Origin: Dromiciops gliroides
Lineage: Eukaryota > Chordata > Mammalia > Microbiotheria > Microbiotheriidae
DNA length: 64,000 nucleotides
Reading direction: 5' to 3'
Assembly (NCBI RefSeq): GCF_019393635.1
Contig: NC_057866.1
Location: 171,524,403-171,588,402, forward strand
The notes beneath the pieces are model-generated. The model did not search any database, was not told where the DNA came from, and saw nothing but the letters and a program-made list of their open reading frames with translations. Below are positions 24,553-37,007 of the stretch, in pieces. The translations under genes were made by a program, and so were the position numbers. The stretch's first letter is position 1, and each line of letters starts with the position of its first letter.

Positions 24553-24706
24553 TTTTTTTTTTTTTTTTTTGGTGAGGCAATTTGAGTTAAGTGACTTGCC
24601 CAGGGTCACACAGCTAGTAAGTGTCAAGTGTCTGAGGCCGGAATTGAACTCAGGTCCTCCTGAATCCAGGGCCGGTGCTTTATCCACTGCGCCATCTAGC
24701 TACCCT
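24553..24706 (-). repeat. SINE, MAR1/WSINE type
   Basis: Full antisense copy with a poly-T tail, flanked by GGAAACCAGTCTT on both sides. Confidence 0.95.
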
Positions 24707-24719
24707 TGGAAACCAGTCT

Positions 24720-25425
24720 TGAAAACTGTTTGGGGCCTGATTTGGAAACCAAGTACAGCCCTGAGAAAGTAGTGATGCTAGAAAAAAAAAACTAGGCTCT
24801 TGAATCAATACATAAAAAGAAGCCCCATTTGTGATGTTCCAGGCTCATCCAGAGTCTTCATGCTAATGGTGATTAAAGCAATGTTCTAGGCAACAGGTAG
24901 CAAAGGGTCAGAGCTCTTGATCAAGGAAGGAAAATGGGCTAGAGTCCACCAGTCAGACCCAAAAAGAGCAGGTGCATACCTGAGTGGTCTCAAACCCCAT
25001 GCGTGTAAGAAGGGAGAATGAGAATGAAGTCTAACATCTTTGGCAAGTGAGTTGGCCATGGTTCATTCCAAAGGCAATATAATATTTTCTCTCACTCTCC
25101 CAGCAGTTCTGCCTTGACCCTTGAGTCTTTCTTTCACACACATACAAACTTTTACTCTCAAGCCTCCCAAATTTTTCTGGTGAGATACATTCAAATTAAG
25201 CATGCCTTTGCTGGGATATCCAGTGATTATTTCTGTTGCATCCATACTTATGGAATGAGATAATAGTTTATTTAGGGGCTGGGGAAAGGAAACCAAGAGA
25301 GAAATCCTTGGACTTCTCATGAGGAGAAGGCATAGCAGAGAAGCTTGGCTCTGAGCTACCTATGTCCTTGAGCAGGAGACTGGAAGGTACTTTTATAGAG
25401 GCCTGATGGGGTTGAAAAGTCCCCC
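24720..25425. other. No feature seen
   Basis: Intergenic DNA. The short open frames have no recognisable domain or splice context. Confidence 0.5.
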
Positions 25426-25429
25426 CCCC

Positions 25430-25571
25430 TTTTTTTTTTTTTGGTAAGGCAATTGGAGTTAAGTGACTTCCCGATGATCACACAGCTAGTAAGTGTCAAG
25501 TGCCTGAGGCCAAATTTGAACTCAGGTCCTCCTGAATCCAGTGCTTTATCCATTGTGCCACCTAACTGCCC
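25430..25571 (-). repeat. SINE, MAR1/WSINE type
   Basis: Antisense copy with C and T tail, slightly shortened near the tRNA head. Confidence 0.9.
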
Positions 25572-26096
25572 TGATGAGTTCCCTTATTAAGGGAGGACCA
25601 CCCCCCACTGGCTTTTCCCTGACTTCTCTATAGCAATGGTTGTTGCCCACCATTTCCACCCATTGGATAAACATTTGTCTTGCCTGCTGGACTAATAACC
25701 AAGGAATTGATAACTCTTTCCTCTGGTCTTATTTGGTTCCCTTTTTTTCCTGTCCACCTCATTCCCCATGGAGGTAACTCTCCATCCTGGGCCTGCTTTT
25801 CTGAAGTGGTTCTCAGTCATCTCTCTGAAGGGAACTAGCTGGCTGGTGCCATACAGTGGGTACTGCTGCACCTCAGTCAGCTAGACTTGAGTCCAAACCT
25901 CCTCAGATCCCTCTCAGTTCTGTCAAGTGACTTGATATCTTGCCCTCTCAGTTTCCTCATCTGTATGTTCCAGACACTGCACTGGACTCCAAAGGACAAT
26001 AAGTGTTGTTCCTTCAGCAAGTTTATCTAAGTGTTGGGGAACTGCTCAGCCCAGAGGTCTTAAAAACCTCCTGGATAGTAGTAATAATAAGAGCTG

Positions 26097-26235
26097 GGGG
26101 CAGCTAGGTGACGCAGTGGATAAGCACTGGCCGTGCATTCAGGAGGATCTGATTTCAAATCCAGCCTCTGATACTTGACACTGAACTAGCTGTGTGACCC
26201 TGGGCAAGTCACTTAACCCTTATTGCCCTGCAAAA
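26097..26235 (+). repeat. SINE, MAR1/WSINE type
   Basis: Sense copy from GGGGCAGCTAGGTGACGCAG to CCCTTATTGCCCTGCAAAA, inserted next to a MIR relic. Confidence 0.92.
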
Positions 26236-26440
26236 GCACCCAGGTGCCAGGCACTGCTAAGCACTTGGGAAATGGAATCCTCACAGCAGCCTTTGGGGTA
26301 GTTGCCATTATTCTCCTTTTATAATTGAGGAAAGTGAGACAAGCAGGTCAAGTGACTTGTTCAAAATCTCACAGAGAACATATCTGAGATCAAATCTGAA
26401 CTCAGTTCTTCTTGCCTCCAGGCCCACCTAGCTGGAATCC
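26236..26440 (+). repeat. MIR-like SINE relic
   Basis: Order of parts typical of MIR: GTGCCAGGCACTG, then ATTCTCCTTTTATAATTGAGG, CAAGTGACTTG, CTCACAG and GATCAAATCTGAACTC. It is old and diverged. Confidence 0.7.
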
Positions 26441-26799
26441 CTGCCTGAAGATAAAGTAGCATCAGCTCACTGCAGTTACTCTGTGGGGAGAATTTCGAGG
26501 GAACAAGGGGAAGTAGAGGCATAAATAAGGTTTTACACAGTCTTAGTCCATTTGGGGAGGCTGGGCAGCCACTTTGCTCATTGTGGTGGTTGTATATAGA
26601 GATAGGATGTCAGGTGATTTGGGGAGAATGTTAACCTTCTTCTCAGGAGTTGCAAAGGTTGTTTCAATGGGATGTTTTTTCATGCCCAGAATATCTGGTG
26701 GGGCCAGAGGAGGTAGGTCTCTAGCTAGTTTCTTTAGAATATCTTATTGGTGACTCCCCAGTTATTGGAGACTTCCCTGACTTCTGTCTCTGTTTTTTT

Positions 26800-27297
26800 C
26801 AGCAACAAACATTTATTTGATTTTCCAGTTACATGTAAGGGTAGTTTTCAATATTCATTTTCATAAGATTTAGAGTTCCAAATTTTTCTCCCTCCCTCCC
26901 TTTCCTCCCCCCTCCACAATATTGCAATCAGGTTATATATGTACAATACACAAGTGTTCTTTTTATCAGTTCTTTCTATAGGGGTGCATAGTAAGCTTCC
27001 TCATTAGTTCCTTGGGATTGTCTTGGATCATTGCACTGCTGAGAGTAGTTAAGTCATTCACAATTGCTCATTGAACAATACTGCTGTCACTATGCACAAT
27101 GTCCTCTCAGCTCTGCTCACTTCACTATACATCGATGTTCATTAGTCTTTCCATTTTTTTTTTCAGGGATCATCCTGTTTGTCATTTCCTGTAGCACAAG
27201 ACCATTCCACTACAATCATATAGCACAGCTTTTCCCATCATTCCTCAATTGATGGAGATTCCCTTGATTCTCAATTCTTAGCCTCCACCAAGAGTTG
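26800..27297 (-). mobile_element. L1 3' part, antisense (first half of an internally deleted L1)
   Basis: 3' UTR and ORF2 C-terminal DNA in antisense, matching 6940-7600. The L1 resumes after a (TA)n tract and a SINE at about 27,530, where it jumps directly to ORF1. Confidence 0.85.
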
Positions 27298-27298
27298 C

Positions 27299-27330
<32 letters not shown>

Positions 27331-27337
27331 TATATAC

Positions 27338-27390
<53 letters not shown>
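27298..27390. repeat. (TA)n microsatellite
   Basis: About 90 bp of TA/TATACA at the tail of the following antisense SINE. Confidence 0.95.
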
Positions 27391-27391
<1 letters not shown>

Positions 27392-27392
<1 letters not shown>

Positions 27393-27527
27393 GTGAGGCA
27401 ATTGGGGTTAAGTGACTTGCCCAGGGTCACACAGCTAGCAAGTGTTAAGTGTCTGAGGCCGGATTTGAACTCAGGTACTTCTGACTTCAGGTCCGGTGCT
27501 CTATCCACTGCGCCACCTAGCTGCCCC
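27392..27527 (-). repeat. SINE, MAR1/WSINE type, inside an L1
   Basis: Full antisense copy that interrupts the L1 between its ORF2 end and its ORF1. Confidence 0.93.
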
Positions 27528-28660
27528 TATAAATATTTTTATAGAATTTTTCCCCCTTTTCTTTTTTTCATGATTACTATTGTTAACTGTTTCCCTTTTG
27601 TACGTCCTTTTCCATTTGGCCAATTTGACATTTCAAGCTGTTGACTTTTTTCTCATGTCTTTCCTGCATCACTCTCATTTCTCTTTCCATTTTTTCCTCT
27701 ACCTCTCTAACATTATCTTCAAAGTCCTTTTTGAGCATCTCTATGGCCTGAGACCAATTCGTATTTTTCTTGGAAGCTTTAGATATAGGGGCCTTGATGT
27801 TGACATCTTCCTCTGAGGGTGCCCTTTGGTCTTCCTTGTTACTGAAGAAACTTTCTATGGTCCTCACCTTTCTCTGTTGGCTCATCCTGCCTTTCTTTTA
27901 CTTGACTTTTAGCTCCTTAAAGTGGGGCACTGTTTCCAGCCTGCAGTATCCCAAGCTTCAGAAGTCCCAGGTGGTATGATTTAAGGAGGATCAGGTTCTT
28001 CACTTGTCTGGCCTGTTCCCTGGTCTGTAGATGACCCCAGACCAACTTGCTAATCAACCAGCTTTGTGTGTTGTGGTTGTTAGCTCGGACAAGCCTGTAC
28101 CCCTCACCCACCTGGGCCACTGCTACTAGAGCCTACCTCCTGGTTCTCAGCAGGGGTGTAAAATCCAAGTTCTGCCTTAGCACCAGCTTAGACCCCTGTA
28201 GTCTCCCCCCTGCCCAGGGCTTAGCCCACTCACTAGACTGTGAGCTTAGTTCAAGACAACACTGGTGCTTCAGCTGATTCAGAGGCTCTGGGGGTCTGCT
28301 TCTCTGGTGAGGCCTTCCTGGGACTGGATCTGTGTTAGGGTGACTGTGGGGTTGGGCTCAACTCCTGTATCAGCACAGCAGCTCCCTCCTTATGACCTTC
28401 CAAGCTGTTCTTGGTTAGAAGATGATTTCAGCACATTTTTCTGTGAGTTTTGCTGCTCCGGGCATTTTCCTATGGCATTATTTGGATGTTTTTTGGAGCA
28501 ATCGTGTCATGAGTTCTCCATCCATACTTATGAATTTCCACACTGAGGAAGAGAAAAGACTTCATTCAGACTGGACTTGGTCTGTGCAGTACTTCAGGAA
28601 AGCCTTTGCCCTTCCTCTTCCCCAACTCCTGCAATAAACTGGGACTGCCCTATTTTAAGA
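27528..28660 (-). mobile_element. L1 ORF1 N-terminus and 5' UTR, antisense
   Basis: The frame at 27,885-27,583 begins MSQQRKVRTIESFFS, runs into a coiled coil and is cut off before the RRM-like core. It is followed toward 28,660 by GC-richer 5' UTR resembling 12,770-13,300. With 26,800-27,297 it forms one L1 that lost most of ORF2 and the end of ORF1. Confidence 0.85.
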
Positions 28661-28789
28661 GAATGGACACCCAGAACCATACAACAAGGGTTCAATTGAA
28701 CTAAACCAAAAGGTAACAAGGAAGTGAAATAGTTAAAGATATAAACTTATTTGAGGTTTCCACACGCTGCTTTTATTTATTTATGGCTT

Positions 28790-30000
28790 TTTGTGCTTAA
28801 AAAAAATACTTTCACATTAGTAATGTTGTAAGAAAAGAATTGGAACAATTTTTTTAATTGAGAAAAACCTACAACAACAACAAAAATAGTATACTTCAAT
28901 CTGCATTCATATTTCATAGTTCTTTTTCTGGATGTGGAGACCATTTTCCATCATGAGTTTTTTGGCATTATCTTGAATCATTGTGTTGCTGAGAAGATGT
29001 ATGTCTACCACAGTTGATCATTCTACAACGTTGTTGATACTGTGTACAATGTTCTATTGGTTCTGTTTATATTTTACTCAGCATCAATTCATATGGCTTT
29101 CCAGGTTTTTCTGAAACCCACCTGCTTATCATTTCTTACAGCACAGTAGTATTCCATTACATTCATATAACACAACTTGTTTAACATTTCCCAACTGATA
29201 ACCATCATCCCCATGAGTTCCAATTCTTTGCCACCACAAAAAGAAAAGCTATAAATATTTTTGTGCACATGGGTCCTTTTCCCTTTTTTATGATAGCTTT
29301 GAGATATAGACCTATTAGTGGTATTGCTGTGTCAAAGGGTATGCATAGTTTGATTGCCCTTTGGGTATAATTCCAAACTGCTCTCCAAAATGGTTGGATC
29401 AGTACACAACTGTACCAACAGGGAATTAGTGTCCCAATTTTCCCACATCTCCTCCAACATTTATCATTTTCCATTTTTGTCACATTAGTCAATTGGATAG
29501 GTGTGAGGTGTACATCAGGGTACTTTTAATTTACATTTCTCTAGTCAGTAGTGATTGAAAACATTTTTCATATGGCCATAGATAGCTTTAATTTCTTCAT
29601 CTGAAAACTACCTATCCTATTTTCCCCCTTGTTTATACTTTTCTTTCTCTTTTGCCCCCTGTCCCTTCCCACCAGTTTTGCTTCTGACTACCACCTCCCT
29701 CAATCCACCCTCTCTTCTATCATTCCTACCTTCCTTTCTCATTGCCTTTTTGTCTCCATTTTTACCCTTTCTTCTGTCAGCACCCCACGCTTTTCTTTCT
29801 CCTCTTACTTCCCTATAGGGTAAAATAAAATTTTATATCCAACTGAATGTGCATGTTATTCCCTCTTTGAGCCAAATCACAGGACAGTAAGGTTGAAACA
29901 ATGCTCACTCCTCCCTTCTTTCCCTCTATTGTAATAGGTCTTTTGTGCCTCTTCAAGCTTCTGCTTATAATAGAGTGTAGAATGCAACTTGGTTGGAAAG
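28790..30000 (-). mobile_element. L1, antisense, internally deleted (3' part joined to inter-ORF spacer)
   Basis: 28,790-29,615 matches the 3' UTR and ORF2 C-terminus of the full L1 (7,150-7,960). From about 29,617 the sequence jumps to the pyrimidine-rich inter-ORF spacer (compare 11,150-11,520), so nearly all of ORF2 is missing. Confidence 0.8.
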
Positions 30001-30700
30001 ATACTAACACAAAATTAATGAAATGCCCTTTTATTAAACAGAGATGTTATTCAATAGCATTCAATTATAATTAAAAATAAAAGTAACCCAGTCACATGTT
30101 AGTCCTATCATATATATATATATATATAATTATTGTCAATTTCCTGGAAGAAGTCTTTTACAAAATGAAGAATTCAGGAACTGATGATGCAAGAGTCTAG
30201 ATTCAAATTGCATTGATATGAATAGCTTCATTGCTTCTAGAAAAACTAATTATGGATACATGTTTTTCCTCTTGGACATCACTATGTTCCTCATCCAAGA
30301 CTTTGGATTTTAAGCTATTATGCTGCTATCATACACATTTGTTCTGTTCAAATGCCAAATTTTTATAGGTACAAGTTGTCAGTATACACGATTGTATTTG
30401 TATGCTAGGCCCATTACGTGGGGGGTGGTGAAATCAAAGCTAATCATTTAGTAGATGGTTTCCTTAGGTGATTGGTGTTGCCTGCAATATATTCTATGTA
30501 GAAATGAAAAGTCAGGTTTCAGTGTAGAAATGAAATAGTATTTTAATTGTCCTTTATTTTTGATGACCTAATTAAACAAGTCTATTTGGCTTATTTAAGA
30601 TTGGATTCAATTAATAGAAATCAATTCAATTCTTACCATTGATTGTTGAATTTAGCAATAGTTTTCATCTTAAACATTTATTACTTTAAAGCCTTACTCC
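30000..30700. other. No feature seen
   Basis: A/T-rich intergenic DNA with a short (TA)n near 30,111. Confidence 0.5.
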
Positions 30701-30704
30701 ATAG

Positions 30705-31080
30705 GAAAGACTAAGGGCACCAGCTTCCTCAAGAATGAAAGTCAATATTTAAAAGACTATAAATAAGGGATATGCGGGGGATGCTGTAAAATGCCATATG
30801 TCCACATTCATAATCAAGAAAAACACCTAGGTTGTGCTAAGGTTCAGATATTAAAAAGGCTTCCATCGTGTCATGAACCCAGAGAATGAAACCATCACCT
30901 CTTTTAAAGCCTGTAAGAGAGAACACATCTGCAGGCAACAACTGGTCCTTCCTATCAATGGATTCTCTACAGATCCCTGGTGACCATTCCGTCTTGTTTC
31001 CCACCTCCACTTCCCAGTAATGTCTTCACCTGATGAATTTCTGAGCACCAGAAACAACAGCAGCAGGGTTGTCAGGAACA
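30705..31080 (-). pseudogene. B30.2/SPRY exon remnant (TRIM or butyrophilin-like)
   Basis: Read on the minus strand in one frame, this gives [38 protein letters not shown] and, after a short gap, GVFLDYECG. These are the successive blocks of a SPRY domain. A TGA stop lies immediately before RHYWEVEV and further stops follow GVFLDYECG. The start of the domain is cut and a SINE lies just upstream. This is a dead exon of a SPRY gene other than the two TRIM copies in the window. Its sequence is closer to the general TRIM/BTN type than to them. Confidence 0.75.
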
Positions 31081-31103
31081 TCTTGCTGAATCCTTCTGTC
31101 ACA

Positions 31104-31258
31104 CATTTTTTTTCTTTTTTTTGGCAGGGCAATGAGGGTTAAGTGACTTGTCCAGGGTCACACAGCCAAGTGTCAAGTGTCTGAGGTCAGATTTGAACTC
31201 AAGTAGTCCTGAATCCAGGGCCAGTGCTTTATCCACTGCGCCACCTAGCCGCCCCCTA
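31104..31258 (-). repeat. SINE, MAR1/WSINE type
   Basis: Antisense copy flanked by CTGTCACAC on both sides; it abuts the SPRY remnant. Confidence 0.92.
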
Positions 31259-31818
31259 ACTGTCACACTTTTGAGATCCTTAGGCTACAGGAGAGAGCTA
31301 CTGGCTCTTTCAGGATCCAGAGTTATATCTCCTGAAAGGAGAGGAAGTGTTTTAGATATGGAATTTCTAGACTTCAGAGGTCAGTATCAGAGTCTGGAAA
31401 TAATATTCAGGAAATCGGGTAATTGCCTGTCATTATCTTTGTCCCAACTGGGTTTACTCTAAATCATTATTTGGAAATCTTCAACACATTCCCTGAATTC
31501 CTTCTTTCATTCACTTATGCATGCATGCATAATTCATTGTCCATTTAAGAAGCATCCTCTATCTACTCATAATATCATGATCATGACTTGATTAACATCA
31601 GAAAATAGAAATGCTTAAAACTAGAAGAAACTTTTGTTATGATGCTTAGTTCCAATTGGGTATAATACGGGTTATTATTTAGAAATTTTCACGAACACAT
31701 TCCCTCAACTGTGCATTAATTCATTCATTCTTAGGTATCTTTTATCTTAAAGCAACATGTGCTTCCTTGGAGGATTTTCTGAAGGAAGGAGTTGCTAATG
31801 TCATTCATGTAGATACAA

Positions 31819-31855
<37 letters not shown>

Positions 31856-31975
31856 AATTTGTATATGTGTATAGGTGTGTACACACATACATGTGTGTAT
31901 GTGTTTCTATGCATATGTATGTATGTATATACACATTCATACAGATACATACAGATATGCACATTTGTGTGTATA
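31819..31975. repeat. (GT)n and mixed GT/AT microsatellite
   Basis: About seventeen GT units then irregular GTGTAT/ACAT repeats. The open frames here are repeat artefacts. Confidence 0.92.
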
Positions 31976-31999
31976 TAGGCAAACATATCTGATCTGTTA

Positions 32000-34200
32000 T
32001 CCATTGAGTCTCGGTAGAAATTGTTTGGTCTGAAACTTTATTTCAAAATATATTGCCTTCGAACATGTTTGATAGATTCTGCTCTTCCAGTGGTCCCAGT
32101 GCTCATGGAGCTGACAATCTATAAGACGAAATATTTTTTAAATATGCAATAAAACTCAATCGATATGAAATAATTATGTTGCACTGTGGGATATTATCAG
32201 AAGATTAAATGGTTATTCTTGTCTTCTGAAACAAGAAAGGAAGAGAGACATTGGGGATCTAGATTCCAAACATGGATGTAATTGGGTCACTAGAAAAGTT
32301 AACTCTCCTGTGGATTCCTCCACCAGAACATGCACTGACCTACCAGTCTGTTAGCAGGGCACAATTACAACTTTGATCAGTTCAAGGGGGGCACAGTTAT
32401 AGGAATCACCGGACAGTTGTGAGGATTTAATGTAAACCCCCTGGCCATCATGTCATCAGGTAGCCAAAGCCAGGATTGCCTCACTATAGTTGTCCTTCAT
32501 GTCCATCATATTTACAGACATGGTACATAATGTGTGAATTCAACATCGGAAGGGATTCTGGAGTACAGACACACTAATTCACTATTGGTGGTACCATGAT
32601 TTGACTAAACTTAAAAAAAAAAAACTATATGAAGCCATGCAAAAAACATTAGCAATACTAAGTATTTTATTTGACCCCTAAATGTTTCTTATGGTTTCGT
32701 ACCCAAGGAGGACATTGACAAGAAAAAAAAATACTCCAACTGTATGACAATACTGATAGCAGTACTTTTTATCAAGGGGAAAAGTAGATGACAAATATCA
32801 AACCCCACTGTTGGGGAATGGCTGAGAAAGCAAGGGAATCTTACTGTGGAAGGTCCTCAGCAAGTCCCTCATCTCAAGGACTTGGCACTGAGGACACTCT
32901 TGGGAAGCAGCCTGTGGACACTGATAAGTATCAGGGCCTCATGCCTATGAAAAGGACTGCTAGCTAACCTTCCTGCTGGACAAAAGTCTTATGATTTACA
33001 TATTGATCTTAACCTAATCCCTGATCTATGTCATAGATAAGTTATACTACCAGACTACATCATCACAAATGCTGTATTTCTGAATTGTTTTGACGAATGT
33101 AAGCTTACCTTTCCAATGTGCTTCTTGCATCCTGAGGGGAGAAAAAGAAACTAGTTTATTCTCTTGAGCCTTTGACAATTCCTAAGATATCATCATTTTT
33201 AGAGATCATAGAAATCTTCAAAGTGTCCATTCCCCTGAAAGTTACTACTCACACACAACACAAATGTTATAGAGCTTCAGAAAAGGGGTTTTCAACCATA
33301 TTCTGAAACCTCTTTAGGTAGATTAGATCAAATTCGGCCTCTCCTAAGATCCATTGAGACCAGAATCTCCTGCTCCTTCCTTCCTCCTCCTTGCAAAGAA
33401 AACCTACTCGACAAAACCTGCCTCTTCCGCAGAATGGGAAGGCAAATGCTGGTGAGATCAGAAGGGCCAGTGGGTGCTAAGAGATTGGGAGAATGTGTCA
33501 GTTCCTATCTGAGAATTGAGGTAGTGATATAGAGTTGACAACAACTTACCAAGTTTTGAATTCAGTCAGGCCTGAATGAGAGCTTCAGGAGGCTCAATTC
33601 TTTTCTTTGTGCCCTCAATTCAAATCCTTCCCATCTCCTCTGGCAATTGGACTTTTTAAAAATGATCTCCTCTCCCTAATTCTCAATCTCTCTTAATCTT
33701 TCCCTTCTACCTGTCAAGATATACAAGGTCCCCTCTATTTTGGAACACCATCACTTGAACCTACAGTCTCACGTGAAATCATTTTTTTAATTATACTATG
33801 TTATGGGAATGCTTGTTTTATTCCATAAATTAAAAATAAGATAAATAAAATGTAAAACAAAAAGTAAAGCAAAAAGAGAGAAAAGGCTATCATTTTAGAT
33901 TTCTCAACTTTTCCAAAAACAAATTCTAAAATCTACCTATTTACTCTCATTGTCTGTACTTCCTTTCCTCTCTCTTGTTAAGTTCTTGCAATCTAGCTTT
34001 TGCCCTCATGATCCCAGTGAAACTATTCTCTTTAATCATTTAATGACTTTTACATTCTAAAATCTTTTACGTTCTTCTAAGTCTATGCTTTGAATTTTCA
34101 GCAGCATTAGGTAATGCTTGTGTGGATTATGTAATAATATCATCAGATTGCATAGAACTTGTTGAATGTATAAATTAAAAGATTAGATTTAATAGATTAG
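32000..34200. other. No feature seen
   Basis: About 2.2 kb of intergenic DNA. I found no coding exon, RNA gene or clear transposon in either strand. Confidence 0.45.
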
Positions 34201-34228
34201 TATCAATTAATTCACTTAAAGGAGGGTA

Positions 34229-34345
34229 CCTGAGGTATCTATAACAGACCCTATGATATTTCATATTTTTATCCATGGTTAATATGGAGTCATAGATGAC
34301 ATATTCATCAAATTGTCAGATGACTCAAATTGGGGAAATCGAACA
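34229..34345 (+). repeat. CR1/L3-type LINE relic (candidate)
   Basis: Sequence resembling the RT active-site stretch of CR1-like LINEs (frame near ...IKLSDDSN). A similar piece is found in reverse at 63,471-63,559. Confidence 0.45.
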
Positions 34346-34779
34346 CACTGTTATAAATTCAGGAATTAAAATACCTAGAAAAGGTATGTATAGAATTATT
34401 TTTATATATACATATTTGTGTTTTGTGGTATTCATCTCTAGAACAAGTGGGGAGGGAAGAAAATGGAAAAAAAGACATTTACATGATAACTATTATATAT
34501 TTGAAAGGTACATAATAGATTTGCAGTTTCATGTGCCGTCATCTTTTATATTATACTTTGTTAGAGAAATGCTTATTTTATTGCATAAATTAAAAATAGA
34601 TAATGTTTGAAAACATTAGATGGAAGCTCATAGGATGATTGGACAGATATTTTTGAAAAAAGATCTGAGGGCTTTTATGTATTAGAAAATCAAAATGAAT
34701 CCGGCCTCTACCAAACTGCCATAAATGGGAACACATTTTGCAGAAATGTAGAATTAGACAGAAAGATATTAATATGAGA

Positions 34780-35330
34780 TTGGGGGATTTTAGATATTGA
34801 AATTTTAAAAAATGTTCTGGATTCACTCTGAGAAATAATGTCTGGATTCACTCTGAGAAAAAATGTAGATGCAATAGCATAAAGGTTTTTATGCTATTGC
34901 ATCTACATTTTGAAATTAATAATATGGGTTTATTTTCATAGAGATTTTCATTCTTTTAATATTGTCTTTTAACTTGTATTAGAATATGTTCTGATTTTTC
35001 ACAAAGGTAAAAGCATCTAAATAGTCTAAGTTCATTTATATTTTCTATTTTTTTAAATCACTAGGTTATTGAATTTCATTGTCTTTTATTCTTCCATGTG
35101 TATTTTGTTCTATTCATATATCTATTTTTGAACCAATGAAAGATGGTCTTGATTTCATAATACAATATTAATTTTGGAAGTATTATTCTCCCATATTCTA
35201 AATTGTTTGGGTTTTTCTACTGATTATTTGATCAAATTCCATAAAGTATTTTATTGGTAAACTGATTGCCATAAGAATAGATTAATTCTAGGAGTATTAT
35301 TATTTTTACCAAGCTTAAATATATATATAT
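34780..35330 (-). repeat. Old dispersed repeat, inverted partner of 53,400-53,870 (probably antisense L1)
   Basis: The plus strand here aligns with the minus strand of 53,400-53,870 over about 450 bases. Shared blocks include GAATTTCATTGTCTTTTATT and CCCATATTCTAAATTGTTT. The right end resembles antisense L1 ORF2 near 8,680-8,770. Confidence 0.6.
34860..34911. repeat. Perfect 24-bp inverted repeat with 4-base loop
   Basis: The left arm (34,860-34,883) is the exact reverse complement of the right arm (34,888-34,911), with loop GGTT. The related repeat at 53.75 kb has an imperfect version of the same stem. Confidence 0.95.
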
Positions 35331-35970
35331 ATAGAGAGAGAGAGACACACACACACATATTTCATCTGAGGTCTATCTCTTTACTAATATCCTTTAATAC
35401 TTAATGCCCCCAAATTGGTGCAGTAGCCTCTAATTTCTAAGTAACAAATATATTATAAATCCCAGCTAAATGCCCTAACACTTGGAACAATTATATGGCG
35501 GCCACATATAATTTTATTTCCTACAATCCTGGCCATTATTATCCTGTCCCTGCTTTTTCTTTTACAGCAGATTTCTATAATCAGAGCAGTAGAAAAAAAA
35601 AATGAGCACAATGCAATCAGTAAGCTCTTACTGCTTTCGGTCTAAATGTGTGTTCAATTGATATGCCAAACAACTAGGTACATTAATACACAGGTTTTCC
35701 ATCTGTCTGCTAATGCTTATATGGTATGTTGATAAGGTTAAATGAACTGAGTATCTTTTTCGTTCAGAAGAAATTGAAATTCATCCCCATTGCAAACACA
35801 TTTTGATAAGAGGGAGAATGGTAACTAGGAGGATTTATGTAGGCTAAATTTAGTTATGCTTTTCAGGTTTTCCATTTGGAAAGAAAGAGGAATATTGACC
35901 TCAAAAAAATTCTCCTGTGAAGCATAGAAAGTGAATTCTGGACCTACTTGAGGCCATAAATCTGCCCAGT
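35330..35970. other. No feature seen
   Basis: Intergenic DNA with a small (TA)(GA)(CA) microsatellite at 35,320-35,365. Confidence 0.5.
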
Positions 35971-35979
35971 CAGATCTCT

Positions 35980-36540
35980 GTTATGCACTGCCAAGGGAAC
36001 CAAGCTATCAACTCCATAGCACAAGGGAATCTCAGGGCAGACCTTGCTGCTAGATCAGTTGGCAGGTCCATTCACCTGTCCACTCTAGCCCTGGTCCGCT
36101 TGTACCCTACTGTACCCCAAAGTATCTTCCTTTCCTATACTGAGGATACAGGACAGTGGCACTCTTCTTCTCGTTTGCTGCTTTCCCCCCAGGAATATGA
36201 CTTGGAAATTTGTAGTGGGCCTCCACAATTCTACTCACCTGGGTAGAGAAGCCCTAACCACTTTAGTAAAGTTTCTCTTTAGAAGCAAGGACATCTCTAA
36301 GACCATCTAGGATGTATGCAACTCCTGTGCCCTCTGCACCCAAACATACCACTAGGCCCCTCAAACCTCTTTCTCCTTAAACCAATCTAAGGAGAGGGGA
36401 ACTACCAGGGGAAGGTTTTATAAGGTACTCCTTGTTTTTTGTTGACACCTTTACTGAATGGGTGGAAGCCTTTCTGAGTATGAAAATAACATCCAGTCCA
36501 GTCAGAGGATCTAGTGTTTCTGAAAAGTTGGATAACTGAG
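35980..36540 (+). pseudogene. ERV-B pol remnant (RNase H end and integrase)
   Basis: The frame from 35,983 shows HCQGNQA...GNLRADLAAR, the C-terminal RNase H block. Later pieces show an integrase zinc-finger end (CAVCTQTYH) and a core start (DTFTEWVEAF, near 36,440). Stops and a frameshift separate them, and the catalytic rest of the integrase is missing. Confidence 0.75.
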
Positions 36541-37007
36541 GTGTAGAACCAACTAACACCTCAATGGGAGGTTCCCTACCAAGTTACATATATTCCTGTG
36601 AACTGGTGGAGGATCTTAAGTTTCTCTTCTGCTGACACATCCTGGAATCTTCTCCTTTGTAGCCTCATTTTTTCCCCTGTGAGCCTGTTGAAGAGCTAAG
36701 GTTCCTGTTTTGGAAAAAGGGACACCCCCAAAGTGAACTTAACCCTGTGCCTCTTGCTCAGGTTTGAATACTACCTGCTCCTATCCCCTTCCCACCTCCT
36801 TGACCCTGTATGCCACCTCTCCTTTGTTAGCTACCCCCTTTTGGAGTACTTTGAATAATTCTTTGTTTTTCCTAACTAGTGAGCCTTTTGTCATGTTGGT
36901 ATCTAGCTGATTATGAATGGTCTGGTAGAATGGGGTATTTTTGTTTATAAATGTTTCGATGAACCTTGTTGGAGAAAATATAATTTTACATATAATATGC
37001 CCATATC

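Noticed and set aside
24569-24772. Small frames with S-D-L-P-R-V-T-Q type residues repeated over the window
   Set aside because: They are translations of the antisense SINE and recur wherever a copy lies.
28047-28637. Plus-strand frames over 28.0-28.6 kb
   Set aside because: Antisense of an L1 5' UTR; GC-richer composition explains the open frames.
31731-32004. Histidine/threonine-rich minus-strand frames
   Set aside because: Translations of a GT/CA microsatellite.
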